This document shows, piece after piece, positions 30,661-39,375 of a stretch of DNA of 40,011 bases. This DNA comes from UBA12088 sp964568345 (GTDB lineage Bacteria; Patescibacteriota; Minisyncoccia; Phycocordibacterales; UBA12088). Location of the stretch: assembly GCA_964568345.1 (NCBI GenBank), contig CAZMPG010000006.1, positions 1 through 40,011 on the forward strand, given 5' to 3'. A model generated the notes under the pieces. The model did no database searches and was not told the origin of the DNA. It worked only from the letters and a program-made list of their open reading frames with translations. Position numbers and translations under genes: made by a program. How positions within the stretch are numbered: the first letter of the stretch is position 1; each line of letters opens with the position of its first letter.

Positions 30661-33420
30661 ATGAAGCACGCCACATCGTTTCAGGGACTTGTTGCCATGT
30701 CTCTCATTTTCTATGCAATTCCTCACGGGTGTCTGCATGCTCAAACTGAGACGATAAACAATGACCCGACCCTTGTAGATGGGCTTGTGTCATATTGGCC
30801 ACTAGACGAGGAGGGTGGCGTGAGGGTCGATGCACAAGGAGGAAATGATCTCACAGAAAACAATGGTGTCGGTTCGACAGAAGGGAAGCTCGGTCTCGCC
30901 GCTGATTTTGTTCCCGATCACTCAACTTCATTGTCGATTGCTGATACTGACCAACGTGGATTAGACATCCCGGGAGATTACACGTTTGCTGCATGGATCA
31001 GACCCCATAGCTTTCCTCAAGACGGTACTCTTTTTGGTAAATTCTATGACTTCATCGACTACTACGGTAGCCATGCGGATCAGCGTAGTTATCTAGGTAT
31101 CCTGTACTCATATGCGATCATGCCCTATCTCTCTGGGGACGGTGTCAACTATGTGGGCAGGCAATTATCATACGATTTCAGACAAGACGAATGGCAGTAT
31201 GTCGTCATGTCATATTTCGCTGCAACCGGCAGTATGAAGCTGTATGTGAATGGTCTTGAAGTTTCAAATGCTGTCGGTTTTCCAACCAATCTATTCAATA
31301 GCACGGCAACCTTCTTCCTGGGTGCCTACAAGACAGGTGCGTACGGTTTTTACGACGGCCTCATGGACGAAGTCGGTATTTGGAACCGCGCACTGACGGC
31401 TGATGAAGTGGTGCGGCTGTACAACGGCGGGGAAGGGCTACCGTACGGCGAAAAGAAAACCGGTGCGTCGAGCGTCGCATTCCTGCCTGGCATCATGGCG
31501 AGCCGGCTCTACACGAACGACACCGGGGGCGAGCAGAAGCGCTGGGAGAGCGTGCTTGCGGGCGACCTTGCAGAGCTTGGCATGAATACCGACGGCACGA
31601 GCAAGAGCACGTCGCTCTACACGCGGGACGTGCTCGACGACATACGCCCCATAACCGGTCTCGGATCCTTTGGAGAAGCGTACCAGGGCTGGATCAGCTT
31701 TATGGATGGGCTCGTGGCGGATGGAACACTCACCGAGTGGAAAGCGCTGCCCTACGATTGGCGCTTGGCGACCGACGAACTCTTTCTGAAAGGCAAAGAT
31801 ATGGGTGGAGGGAACATCTCCTACACGCAGGTCGGCACGGTGCCGTACCTCCTCGAGGTGCTCGAGGGCTTGGCGGACCGTTCTCCGACCAGCAAGGTGA
31901 CGATCGTTGCGCACAGTAACGGCGGCTTGGTGGCGAAGAATCTCATCCACTACCTCGAGGCGACGCACCACCCCCTCCTCGACAAGATAGACACGCTCGT
32001 GCTCGTCGCGTCGCCCCAAGCGGGCACGCCGAAAGCATTGCGCGAGGTCCTCCACGGTATCGACATGCCGGCCCAGCAGACCCTGCGCGACGTGGTGCGC
32101 TTCATGCCGGGGGCGTACGGGCTCCTCCCCTCGTCGCACCTCATGGGGCTCCTCGATGAGCCGGTCGTAGAGACCGCAGCAAGTGTGGCGACGCTCCCCT
32201 TGATGCAGGACATGGCGGGTACGAACATCACAACATACAGCAACCTCCGCAAGTTTCTCACAGGCGAGATAGGGACGCGTACCGATGCTGCGACCCTCGG
32301 CTACCTCCACCCCAACCTCTTGAGTGCCGCGCTCCTCGCGTCGAGCAGCGCAATGCATGAAGCGGTTGACGTGTGGCGTCCCGAGCACATCCGGGTCATC
32401 GAGGTTGTTGGTACTGGCCTCTGGACGCCGCGTGGGGTTGCCTACAGGGCCTACGATCGGCACACGAGCTCGGACACTCCGGTGCCCTCGCTCCGCACCG
32501 AGTGGCTCGCGAACGATCGCGGAGACGGCACCGTGCTCGCAAAATCCGCAGAGAGCGGAGAGTCGGACGAGACCTATTACTTCGGGATGAACGAGTACAA
32601 TGCGCACGAAGAGGCGAACAATAACCACATGACCGTTCTCTCCACCAAGCCGGTGCAGGAGCTCATCCGCTCGCACGTGCTCGGCGGTAGCGACGAGACG
32701 CCCCTCTACATGAATACCACGGGTGCGACGCACCCGTTCCCGCGCTTTGAGCTGCGTGCGTACTCGCCGGTAGATCTGCACCTCTACCGCGGCGGGATGC
32801 ATACGGGGGTACGCAGCGGAGAACCGGCAACCGACCTCGGCCGGCCGTACGAAGCCGAGATCCCGAACAGCTACTACGAGGAGTGGGCCGATGTGAAGTA
32901 TGCCGGCGCCGACCTCCCTGCTTCGGTACTGGTCGTACTCGACGGCACGGGAGAGGGTACCTTTACGCTCGAGCTCGATCGGTACGATGGTGCGGCGCAC
33001 GACGGCACGTACGCATGGACAGACTTGCCGGTGCGCCAAGAATCGCGCGGCACCACGACGATTGACGCGGAGGGCGTGCCGGTACTCCTGTACGACTTTG
33101 ACGGCGACGGCGATACCGACGCTCGCCTCGCTCCGGGGGACACCTTCGAGGCGTGGCAGGCGTACGATGTGTCGTTTGCAGGACTACGTGAAGCAATACG
33201 TGACGCCGGGATGGGAAAGCTCCTGGAGGCGTGGTTTCTGGCGCGAGTAAAACTCGCTGAGGAGCTTCACAAGAAAGGCGGGAAGGGGAGTGCGCAGGCG
33301 GCAAAAGTGCTCCTCGAGACTATCGTGTGGAGTGCGGAGCGGCAAGGCAGCAAGGCGCTTACTGCGGAAGACGCAACAACCATTGCGAAGCTCGCGCGGG
33401 CACTCGAGCTGCGGCTGTAG
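30661..33420 (+). CDS. Secreted LamG-domain and LCAT-like lipase protein
   Basis: A 919-residue exported protein. Residues 1-28 look like a signal peptide (hydrophobic stretch 9-22, possible cleavage after 'LHA'). Residues about 40-255 form a LamG/concanavalin-like lectin domain ('GLVSYWPLDEEGG', 'FAAWIRP', 'LYVNGLEV', 'GLMDEVGIWNRALTADEV'). From about 265 an alpha/beta hydrolase of the LCAT/lipase type starts with 'FLPGIMASRLY', continues through 'YDWRLA', and has the nucleophile elbow AHSNGG (about 417-422; Ser419). 'DFDGDGDTDARL' near 812 is a calcium-loop-like repeat. It could hydrolyse an ester in lipid or glycan at the surface. G+C is about 42-48% up to the LamG end and about 60% after it, a sharp break near 31.4 kb. 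No neighbour is co-directional and overlapping. Confidence 0.8.
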   Translation: MKHATSFQGLVAMSLIFYAIPHGCLHAQTETINNDPTLVDGLVSYWPLDEEGGVRVDAQGGNDLTENNGVGSTEGKLGLAADFVPDHSTSLSIADTDQRGLDIPGDYTFAAWIRPHSFPQDGTLFGKFYDFIDYYGSHADQRSYLGILYSYAIMPYLSGDGVNYVGRQLSYDFRQDEWQYVVMSYFAATGSMKLYVNGLEVSNAVGFPTNLFNSTATFFLGAYKTGAYGFYDGLMDEVGIWNRALTADEVVRLYNGGEGLPYGEKKTGASSVAFLPGIMASRLYTNDTGGEQKRWESVLAGDLAELGMNTDGTSKSTSLYTRDVLDDIRPITGLGSFGEAYQGWISFMDGLVADGTLTEWKALPYDWRLATDELFLKGKDMGGGNISYTQVGTVPYLLEVLEGLADRSPTSKVTIVAHSNGGLVAKNLIHYLEATHHPLLDKIDTLVLVASPQAGTPKALREVLHGIDMPAQQTLRDVVRFMPGAYGLLPSSHLMGLLDEPVVETAASVATLPLMQDMAGTNITTYSNLRKFLTGEIGTRTDAATLGYLHPNLLSAALLASSSAMHEAVDVWRPEHIRVIEVVGTGLWTPRGVAYRAYDRHTSSDTPVPSLRTEWLANDRGDGTVLAKSAESGESDETYYFGMNEYNAHEEANNNHMTVLSTKPVQELIRSHVLGGSDETPLYMNTTGATHPFPRFELRAYSPVDLHLYRGGMHTGVRSGEPATDLGRPYEAEIPNSYYEEWADVKYAGADLPASVLVVLDGTGEGTFTLELDRYDGAAHDGTYAWTDLPVRQESRGTTTIDAEGVPVLLYDFDGDGDTDARLAPGDTFEAWQAYDVSFAGLREAIRDAGMGKLLEAWFLARVKLAEELHKKGGKGSAQAAKVLLETIVWSAERQGSKALTAEDATTIAKLARALELRL

Positions 33421-33502
33421 CGCAAGGGGGGTGCAGGCCAGTCATGTCAGTCCCGTGGGAGTTGTGTACCTGCTCACCATTCGCAAACCGTTTCGTGTCG
33501 CT

Positions 33503-33616
33503 GTCTTTGCGAGAAGCCGACCCGCGGGAGGCGACGAAGCAAACCAGGATCACATTCGCCATGTTACCGAAACGCCACTCAGATCATGGACTGCTTCGCC
33601 TGCGAGCTCGCAGAGA
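33503..33616. repeat. Dispersed inverted-repeat element, copy 3
   Basis: Left arm 33503-33545 (GTCTTTGCGAG ... GCGACGAAGCAAACC) and right arm 33588-33616 (GGACTGCTTCG ... CTCGCAGAGA), in the same layout as 13866-13970. It occupies the 33421-33773 intergenic gap. An extended -10 (TGG-TATATT, 33656-33661) lies beyond it with no gene directly after. Confidence 0.8.
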
Positions 33617-33736
33617 TGGCGCGCGAAGGGTGCACACTTACTCGAAAGAGTATGGTATATTGTAAAGGAGTCGGGTATCCCTTCGCACGTGTAGCGCAGT
33701 ACCTTGCCATACTGCATGTTGCGCCTCGAGTCTATG

Positions 33737-33764
33737 TTGCGTACGAGGGGAGTAGGAGTAGCAT
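33737..33764 (+). promoter_or_regulatory. Promoter of gmd
   Basis: TTGCGT (33737-33742), 16-bp spacer, TAGCAT (33759-33764), with the gmd ATG 9 bases on. Matches the leaderless pattern. Confidence 0.5.
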
Positions 33765-33773
33765 AAGCGCACC

Positions 33774-34811
33774 ATGAAGCGCGCTCTCGTTACCGGTGTT
33801 ACTGGCCAGGACGGCTCGTACCTCGCCGAACTCCTCCTGGAGAAGGGGTACGAGGTGCATGGCCTCATTCGGCGCGCGAGCACATTCAACACCGAACGCA
33901 TCGAACACCTCTACCGGGACCCACACGACGCCGGAGCTCGGCTCAAGCTCCACTATGGCGATCTTTCTGACGCAAGCACTCTTTCGCGACTCATGAATGC
34001 GGTGAGACCTGACGAGGTATACAACCTCGGAGCACAGAGTCACGTACGGGTGAGTTTCGATATGCCCGAGTACACGGCAGACGTGGTAGCGGTCGGTACA
34101 CTGCGCATGCTCGATGCACTGCGGGACGCGCGGCCGGATGCGCGTCTGTACCAGGCGTCTTCGAGCGAGATGTTCGGTAAGGCGGCCGAGCTGCCGCTCC
34201 GCGAAACCTCTCCCTTTTACCCACGTTCGCCGTACGGGTGTGCTAAGGTGTTCGCGTACTGGATCACCAAAAACTATCGCGAGAGCTACGGTCTGTTCGC
34301 CTCGAATGGCATTCTCTTCAACCACGAGTCGCCGCGTCGGGGGGAAACGTTCGTGACGCGGAAGATCACACGCGGCCTCGCGCGCATCAAGCTCGGCAAG
34401 GAGGAGCGGTTGTACCTGGGCAATCTCGACGCAAAGCGCGACTGGGGGCACGCGCGAGACTTCGTGCGCGGCATGTGGCTCATGTTGCAGCACACCGAAC
34501 CTGACGACTTCGTACTCGCAACCGGCGAGACGCACAGCGTTCGCGAGTTTGCCGAACGTGCGGCGAAGGTGCTCGGCTACTCGCTCGTGTGGCAGGGGAG
34601 CGGTTTGGCGGAGCGGGGTGTCGATGAGGCGACGGGCGCCACCCTCATTGAAATAGACCCGCGGTACTTCCGTCCCGCAGAAGTCGATATTCTGCTCGGG
34701 AGTGCACAGAAGGCAAAGCATATTCTCGGCTGGGAGCCGCAGGTCTCGTTCGACATGCTCATCGAACACATGGTACGCTCGGACTATGACCGGGAAGGCG
34801 GGCGCGCATAA
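33774..34811 (+). CDS. gmd: GDP-mannose 4,6-dehydratase
   Basis: Converts GDP-D-mannose to GDP-4-keto-6-deoxy-D-mannose with bound NADP+, the first step to GDP-L-fucose, GDP-rhamnose or related sugars. The 345-residue SDR has 'ALVTGVTGQDGSYLAELLL' (about residues 4-22) with the family-specific GxTGQDG, 'GLIRRASTFNTERIEHLY' (about 31-48, the GDP-mannose dehydratase signature), 'NLGAQSHVRVSF', 'YQASSSEMFG' and 'PRSPYGCAKVFA' with Tyr-x3-Lys (about 153-157). Residues 'FNHESPRRGETFVTRKI' are also diagnostic. Length is typical. The downstream gene for the next step overlaps by 26 bases, so both are made from one mRNA. GDP-mannose synthesis genes are not in the window. Confidence 0.95.
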   Translation: MKRALVTGVTGQDGSYLAELLLEKGYEVHGLIRRASTFNTERIEHLYRDPHDAGARLKLHYGDLSDASTLSRLMNAVRPDEVYNLGAQSHVRVSFDMPEYTADVVAVGTLRMLDALRDARPDARLYQASSSEMFGKAAELPLRETSPFYPRSPYGCAKVFAYWITKNYRESYGLFASNGILFNHESPRRGETFVTRKITRGLARIKLGKEERLYLGNLDAKRDWGHARDFVRGMWLMLQHTEPDDFVLATGETHSVREFAERAAKVLGYSLVWQGSGLAERGVDEATGATLIEIDPRYFRPAEVDILLGSAQKAKHILGWEPQVSFDMLIEHMVRSDYDREGGRA

Positions 34812-35763
34812 GCACACGAGAGCACTGCAGGGGCGGATCTTCGTGGCCGGACACCGTGGGCTCGTGGGGAGCGCTCTCGTGCGTGAGCTTGTGCGGCGGG
34901 GGTACACCGATCTCGTGACGCGCACACGCGCAGATCTCGACCTCACCGACGCGCGTGCGGTCGCGGCATTTTTTGCGGAAACAAAGCCGCGGTACGTGTT
35001 CCTGGCCGCGGCAAAGGTTGGCGGCATCGTGGGCAACCTTCAGGCACCCGCGTCGTTCATGTACGATAACCTCATGATTGAGGGGCACGTCATTCACGAG
35101 GCGTACCGGGCGGGTGTCGAAAAGCTCCTCTTCCTCGGGAGCTCGTGCATCTACCCAAGGCTCGCCGCGCAGCCTCTTGAAGAATCGGCACTGCTCACTG
35201 GCCCCCTTGAGCCGACGAACAAGGCGTACGCCGTGGCAAAGATCGCCGGCATCGTCATGTGCCAGTCGTACAACACGCAGTATGGCACGAACTTCATCTC
35301 GGTGATGCCAACCAACCTTTACGGACCGCACGACAACTTTGACCTCACAACTTCGCACGTGCTCCCTGCGATGATCAGGAAGTTTGACGACGCAAAGCGT
35401 GCGGGTGCGTCGCTGGTCACACTTTGGGGCACGGGAAGTCCACGGCGCGAATTCCTCCATGTGGATGACCTTGCGCGTGCGTGCGTGTTCCTCATGGAGA
35501 GGTACTCTGGTTCGGAGATCGTCAACATCGGCACCGGTGAAGATATCACGATACGTGAGCTCGCGGAGATAGTACGGAGCTCGATCGGCTTCACGGGAGA
35601 GATCGTGTGGGACACGAGCAAGCCCGATGGTACCCCTCGCAAGCTTCTCGACGTACAGAAACTCCACGCGCTTGGTTGGAAACACCATATACCCCTCCGT
35701 GAGGGTATCGAAGGGACGTATCAATGGTACCGAACTGTCACGGATGCGTCACGTAATCGTTAG
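34786..35763 (+). CDS. fcl: GDP-L-fucose synthase (epimerase-reductase)
   Basis: Performs the 3,5-epimerisation and NADPH-dependent reduction of the Gmd product to GDP-L-fucose. The 325-residue SDR shows 'IFVAGHRGLVGSALVREL' (about residues 17-34), 'FLAAAKVGGIVGN' (about 71-83), 'FLGSSCIYP' (about 119-127), catalytic YAVAK (about 151-155), 'MPTNLYGPHDNF' and 'RREFLHVDDLA', all signatures of the Fcl/WcaG/TSTA3 group. Length is normal. ATG 34786 starts inside gmd, an overlap that ties expression of the two enzymes together. It feeds fucose to a GT4 or Wzy-dependent glycan in this locus; colitose or other products are unlikely from the motifs. Confidence 0.93.
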   Translation: MTGKAGAHKHTRALQGRIFVAGHRGLVGSALVRELVRRGYTDLVTRTRADLDLTDARAVAAFFAETKPRYVFLAAAKVGGIVGNLQAPASFMYDNLMIEGHVIHEAYRAGVEKLLFLGSSCIYPRLAAQPLEESALLTGPLEPTNKAYAVAKIAGIVMCQSYNTQYGTNFISVMPTNLYGPHDNFDLTTSHVLPAMIRKFDDAKRAGASLVTLWGTGSPRREFLHVDDLARACVFLMERYSGSEIVNIGTGEDITIRELAEIVRSSIGFTGEIVWDTSKPDGTPRKLLDVQKLHALGWKHHIPLREGIEGTYQWYRTVTDASRNR

Positions 35764-35840
35764 CTGTCGTAAGGTGACGGTCCTGTTCTCGCTCGGACGC
35801 TTCGCATCCCTGTCAAGGGTTCACGGCTGCACCCCCTGCA

Positions 35841-35849
35841 TGGTATAGT
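35841..35849 (+). promoter_or_regulatory. Extended -10 promoter of the wzy-like gene
   Basis: TGG plus TATAGT (35844-35849), six bases before ATG 35856. A TTCACG -35-like hexamer lies 18 bases upstream. Confidence 0.55.
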
Positions 35850-35855
35850 GTCCCC

Positions 35856-38129
35856 ATGCTCAATGCGCTGCTCCGCTGGGTTTCCGTGTGCTGCCTCGTG
35901 GCGGTGCCGATCGTTATACCCTTCATCGTGTCGGCGACCATGTTCTTTCCCTACATTACGGGCAAGAACTTCACGTTCCGCATCCTCACCGAGATAGCGC
36001 TCGCGGCGTGGGTGGTGCTCGCGGTGCGTGAGCCAAAGTACCGGCCGCGCTTCTCGTGGGTTCTTGCGGCGTTTACGCTCTTTGTCGTGATTGTCGGTGT
36101 CGCCGACCTTACCGGTGCAAACCCCTTCAAGAGCTTCTGGAGCAACTTCGAGCGGATGGAGGGGTACGTGGCGCTCCTCCACCTCTTCGCGTACTTCCTC
36201 GTCGCCTCAACCATGCTTGCAACCGAGCGCCTGTGGCAGGTGTACTGGTATAGCTCGCTTGCGGCGAGTGTCGCGGTGGCGCTCATCGGCCTCAAGCCCA
36301 TGCTTGCAGCGCTCCCCGTACTTACGTTCCCGCGCCTCGAGGCGGCGTTCGGGAACCCGATCTACCTAGCGGTGTACTCGCTCTTCCACATCTTCATCGC
36401 ACTCATCCTCATGGTGCGGTGGCACGGGGCGCGATGGCACCAGTGCCTCATGGGTGTCATCGCATTCCTCCACTTCCTCACCATGGTGCTCACCCAGACC
36501 CGCGGCACCGTGCTCGGCTTCCTCGGCGGGGCGGTGCTCGTGGCGATACTCGTTGCTTTCTTCGAGCGGGAGCGTCCCCGCATGCGGCAGGTTGCTGCCG
36601 GAGCGCTCCTCGTGCTCGCGGTCGTCGCCGGCGCTGGCTTCGCCATCCGGAACACCGAGTTTGCACGCACGACGTCGCTCGTCGCGCGCTTCACCCAGAT
36701 ACGGCTCTCGGAGGGCACGGTGAACGCCCGCTTCATGAACTGGGGCATGGCGTGGGAGGGGGTGAAGGAGCGGCCGCTCCTCGGCTGGGGCCAGGACAAT
36801 TACGAGTACGTCTTCTCGAAATACTTCGACCCCAACATGTACGGCCAGGAGCCGTGGTTCGACCGCACACACGACCTCATCTTCGACTGGCTCATCGCGG
36901 CTGGCTTCCTCGGCCTCGCGGCGTACCTCGCGGTCCAGGTAGCCCTCCTCGTGCACCTCTGGGTGCTCGACCCGCACGAGCGGCAGTGGTCGCTCAAGAC
37001 CTTCACCTCTTTTAGCGCTATCCGCACCCTCGTGAAAAAGCACGACGACGCATTCCCCGCGACCGAGCGCGCGCTCTGGACCGGCCTCATCGCTGCGTAC
37101 TTCTTCCACAACCTCTTCGTGTTCGACAACATCGTGAGCTACATCCTCTTTGTGTCGGTGCTCGCATACCTCCACTGGCGGGTGACGGAGGGGCACGAGC
37201 CACTCCTTGCTACCAAGCGGGTGCACGACGACGTTTCGTTTTCGGTCGTGTTCCCGATTGTCGTGGTGGTGTTTGGTGGCGTGCTCTGGTACGTGAATGT
37301 GCCGGGCATCAAGACGGCACAAGCCATCATTGAGGCGCTCGTGCCGCAGCGGATGCTTCCCGATGGGAGCGTGGCGCAGCGCACTCCCGCCGAGATGCTC
37401 GAGAGCTACCGGAGTGCGCTCGCGTACGATAAGCTCGGGCGGCAGGAGGTGCGAGAGCAGCTCGCGCAGGCTGCGGCGAACATGCAGCGTTCCCAGCAGG
37501 CCGACAATGAAACAAAGAAAGCATTCATGGAACTCGCGACCACGGAAATGCAGCGCGAGCTCGAGCGCAACCCTGGCTCCGCACGGCTCTGGCTCTTCAT
37601 GGGATCGCTTGAGAGCAGTGCGGGGGCATTCTCCGAGGCGGAGCATGCGTTCGAAACCGCGGTGTCGCTCACCCCGACGAAGCAGATAGCGCTCTTCCAA
37701 CTCGCGGAGATCAAGCTCGTGCTCGGGAAGACCGACGAAGCACTCGCGCTCTTCAAGAAGGCGTACGAGGAGGTGCCCGCGTACGATGATGCGAGCAAGC
37801 TCTATGCGCTCGCGCTCATTAGGAGCGGCAAGGACAAGGAGGCGGTAGACCTCCTCACCGAGCACTTCGGTACGCCGGCTGTTGACGACTCGCGTCTCTT
37901 CATGGAGTGGTCGAATGCGAAGCGCTACGACATTGCTGCAATGATCCTCGAAGCGCGCGTCGCGGCGAATCCCGGAGACGTGCAGCAGACGGTCTCGCTC
38001 GCCGCTGCCTACAAGCAGCTCGGGAGGAAGGACGAAGCGGTGCGCCTCCTCGAGGGCATCCGCGCGGCGCACCCGGAGTACACAGACCAGATGAACAACT
38101 TCATCAAGGACGTGCGCGGCGGGCGGTAG
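35856..38129 (+). CDS. O-antigen ligase/polymerase-like membrane protein with C-terminal TPRs
   Basis: A 757-residue protein. The first about 460 residues carry around eleven transmembrane segments of the Wzy/WaaL (O-antigen ligase) superfamily. A large periplasmic-type loop has 'RFMNWGMAWEGVKERPLLGWGQDNYEYVFSKYF' (about residues 290-322), including the 'R..W..a.....P.lGwG.gn' signature, and 'DRTHDLIFDWLIAAGFLGLAAYL' (about 333-355) supplies the conserved His. After the last helix, residues about 500-750 form tetratricopeptide-type helical repeats ('ARLWLFMGSLESSAGAFSEAEHAF', 'ALFQLAEIKLVLGKTDEALALFKKAYE', 'TVSLAAAYKQLGRKDEAVRLLEGI'). It probably links lipid-borne repeats into polymer or onto an acceptor, with the TPR part docking partners. 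MurB follows 4 bases after the stop. Confidence 0.88.
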   Translation: MLNALLRWVSVCCLVAVPIVIPFIVSATMFFPYITGKNFTFRILTEIALAAWVVLAVREPKYRPRFSWVLAAFTLFVVIVGVADLTGANPFKSFWSNFERMEGYVALLHLFAYFLVASTMLATERLWQVYWYSSLAASVAVALIGLKPMLAALPVLTFPRLEAAFGNPIYLAVYSLFHIFIALILMVRWHGARWHQCLMGVIAFLHFLTMVLTQTRGTVLGFLGGAVLVAILVAFFERERPRMRQVAAGALLVLAVVAGAGFAIRNTEFARTTSLVARFTQIRLSEGTVNARFMNWGMAWEGVKERPLLGWGQDNYEYVFSKYFDPNMYGQEPWFDRTHDLIFDWLIAAGFLGLAAYLAVQVALLVHLWVLDPHERQWSLKTFTSFSAIRTLVKKHDDAFPATERALWTGLIAAYFFHNLFVFDNIVSYILFVSVLAYLHWRVTEGHEPLLATKRVHDDVSFSVVFPIVVVVFGGVLWYVNVPGIKTAQAIIEALVPQRMLPDGSVAQRTPAEMLESYRSALAYDKLGRQEVREQLAQAAANMQRSQQADNETKKAFMELATTEMQRELERNPGSARLWLFMGSLESSAGAFSEAEHAFETAVSLTPTKQIALFQLAEIKLVLGKTDEALALFKKAYEEVPAYDDASKLYALALIRSGKDKEAVDLLTEHFGTPAVDDSRLFMEWSNAKRYDIAAMILEARVAANPGDVQQTVSLAAAYKQLGRKDEAVRLLEGIRAAHPEYTDQMNNFIKDVRGGR

Positions 38130-38133
38130 CGGT

Positions 38134-39210
38134 ATGCTCGTGCTCGAACAGGTGCCGCTTGCGGACCACACGACGCTTCGCCTCGGCGGCGCGGCGCGTT
38201 TTTTTACCACGGTGACCTCGCTCGACGAGCTCCGTGCGGCGCTCGCGTACGCGCGTGAGCACGAGCTCCCCGTACACATTCTCGGCGGCGGCTCGAACAC
38301 GCTCTTTTCCGACGAGGGGTGGCCGGGGCTTGTCGTCCATGTGCGCCTCCTCGGCCGTACGTACGAGGAGAACACAAAAGGCGACGTGCGGCTCGTAGTC
38401 GGAGCGGGGGAGGTGTGGGATGAGGTCGTGGCGGAGACTGTTGCGGCGGGCATGTGGGGGCTTGAGAACCTTTCGGGTATCCCCGGGAGCGTCGGCGCGG
38501 CGCCGGTGCAAAATATCGGCGCGTATGGTACCGAGATCGCCGAGGTCATTGACTGGGTCGAGGTGCTCGATCGGGCGACCGACGAGCTCCACGTGCTCCC
38601 CGTCTCTGCGTGCGTGTTTGGATACCGAGACTCACTCTTCAAGCGTGCAGAGGGTCGCGACCTTATCGTGCTTCGCGTCGCACTGCGCCTCACTACCTTC
38701 GCGCAGCCGCGGCTTACGTACCGCGATCTCTGCGAGCACTTTGGGGATGAGGCGCCGGCGTCGGCTGCTGCGGTGCGCGACGCGGTGCTCACCATCCGTG
38801 CGCGGAAGTTTCCCGACCTCGCCACGGTCGGTACCGCGGGGTCGTTCTTCAAGAATCCGATCGTCACGAAGTCGCACGCCGCAGACATTGCCTCATGGCT
38901 GCCAGGAGTACCCACGTTTGCGGTAGACGAGACCCATGTCAAGATTCCACTCGCGTGGATCCTCGAGCAGCTCTCGTGGAAGGGGGTGCGACGCGGCCAC
39001 ATGGGCTGCTGGGAAGCACAGCCGCTCGTTGTCGTGCACTACGGTGGCGGCACTGCGGCAGAGCTCCTCCTCTTCGCGCTCGCTATTGTTGACGACGTAC
39101 GCAAGCGCACCATGATCGAGCTTGAGCCCGAGGTATGTGTGGTGCGCGGTGACCACGTGCACGCTACAGAGCACACACAAGCTTCTCCGTCTCATCCCGA
39201 TGAAGAGTGA
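38134..39210 (+). CDS. murB: UDP-N-acetylenolpyruvoylglucosamine reductase
   Basis: Reduces UDP-GlcNAc-enolpyruvate to UDP-MurNAc with NADPH and FAD, in the cytosolic part of peptidoglycan synthesis. The 358-residue protein has the FAD-binding 'ILGGGSNTLFSDEGW' (about residues 49-63), 'LSGIPGSVGAAPVQNIGAYGTE' (about 114-135), 'FGYRDSLFK' (about 164-172), whose Tyr loop marks the E. coli type I form, and 'VGTAGSFFKNP' (about 231-241), with the catalytic Ser. A Glu near 330 ('IELEPEV') is the final catalytic residue. It starts 4 bases after the Wzy-like gene, so it may share its transcript, an unusual link of peptidoglycan and surface-polymer synthesis. The last 15 residues are a charged tail. 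Confidence 0.95.
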   Translation: MLVLEQVPLADHTTLRLGGAARFFTTVTSLDELRAALAYAREHELPVHILGGGSNTLFSDEGWPGLVVHVRLLGRTYEENTKGDVRLVVGAGEVWDEVVAETVAAGMWGLENLSGIPGSVGAAPVQNIGAYGTEIAEVIDWVEVLDRATDELHVLPVSACVFGYRDSLFKRAEGRDLIVLRVALRLTTFAQPRLTYRDLCEHFGDEAPASAAAVRDAVLTIRARKFPDLATVGTAGSFFKNPIVTKSHAADIASWLPGVPTFAVDETHVKIPLAWILEQLSWKGVRRGHMGCWEAQPLVVVHYGGGTAAELLLFALAIVDDVRKRTMIELEPEVCVVRGDHVHATEHTQASPSHPDEE

Positions 39211-39234
39211 GGTGGTAGGTGCGACGCGTTGCAC

Positions 39235-39243
39235 TTATCCACA
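39235..39243 (+). promoter_or_regulatory. Single perfect DnaA-box sequence
   Basis: TTATCCACA, identical to the DnaA consensus, followed by an A/T-rich run (AAAAATTTTTT). Only one copy is seen, so it is a possible DnaA-binding site, not an origin. Confidence 0.4.
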
Positions 39244-39375
39244 AAAATTTTTTGCAGCACCTTTCTCTCGCGCGCACTTTCGATGATAATACAAACTAAG
39301 GAAGCGGCGTGAAGTGGTCAACAGATCTCTTCGGTCGACGTCGTTCATTACGTTGTCCATAACCTACACCACACC

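Noticed and set aside
31438..33039. Minus-strand open frame opposite the lipase
   Set aside because: Same cause; Arg/His/Val-rich sequence without motifs, and the plus strand has a clear hydrolase.
33586..33777. Small plus-strand frame in the spacer before gmd
   Set aside because: It begins inside the dispersed repeat arm, lacks a promoter or ribosome site in the right place and resembles nothing.
36366..39002. Very long minus-strand open frame (878 codons) opposite the Wzy-like and murB genes
   Set aside because: It is a shadow of G+C-biased codon use in two firmly assigned plus-strand genes. Its residues are Arg/His/Glu-rich with no domain.
39235..39300. Replication origin
   Set aside because: Only one DnaA box is seen and no dnaA, dnaN or box cluster is nearby.
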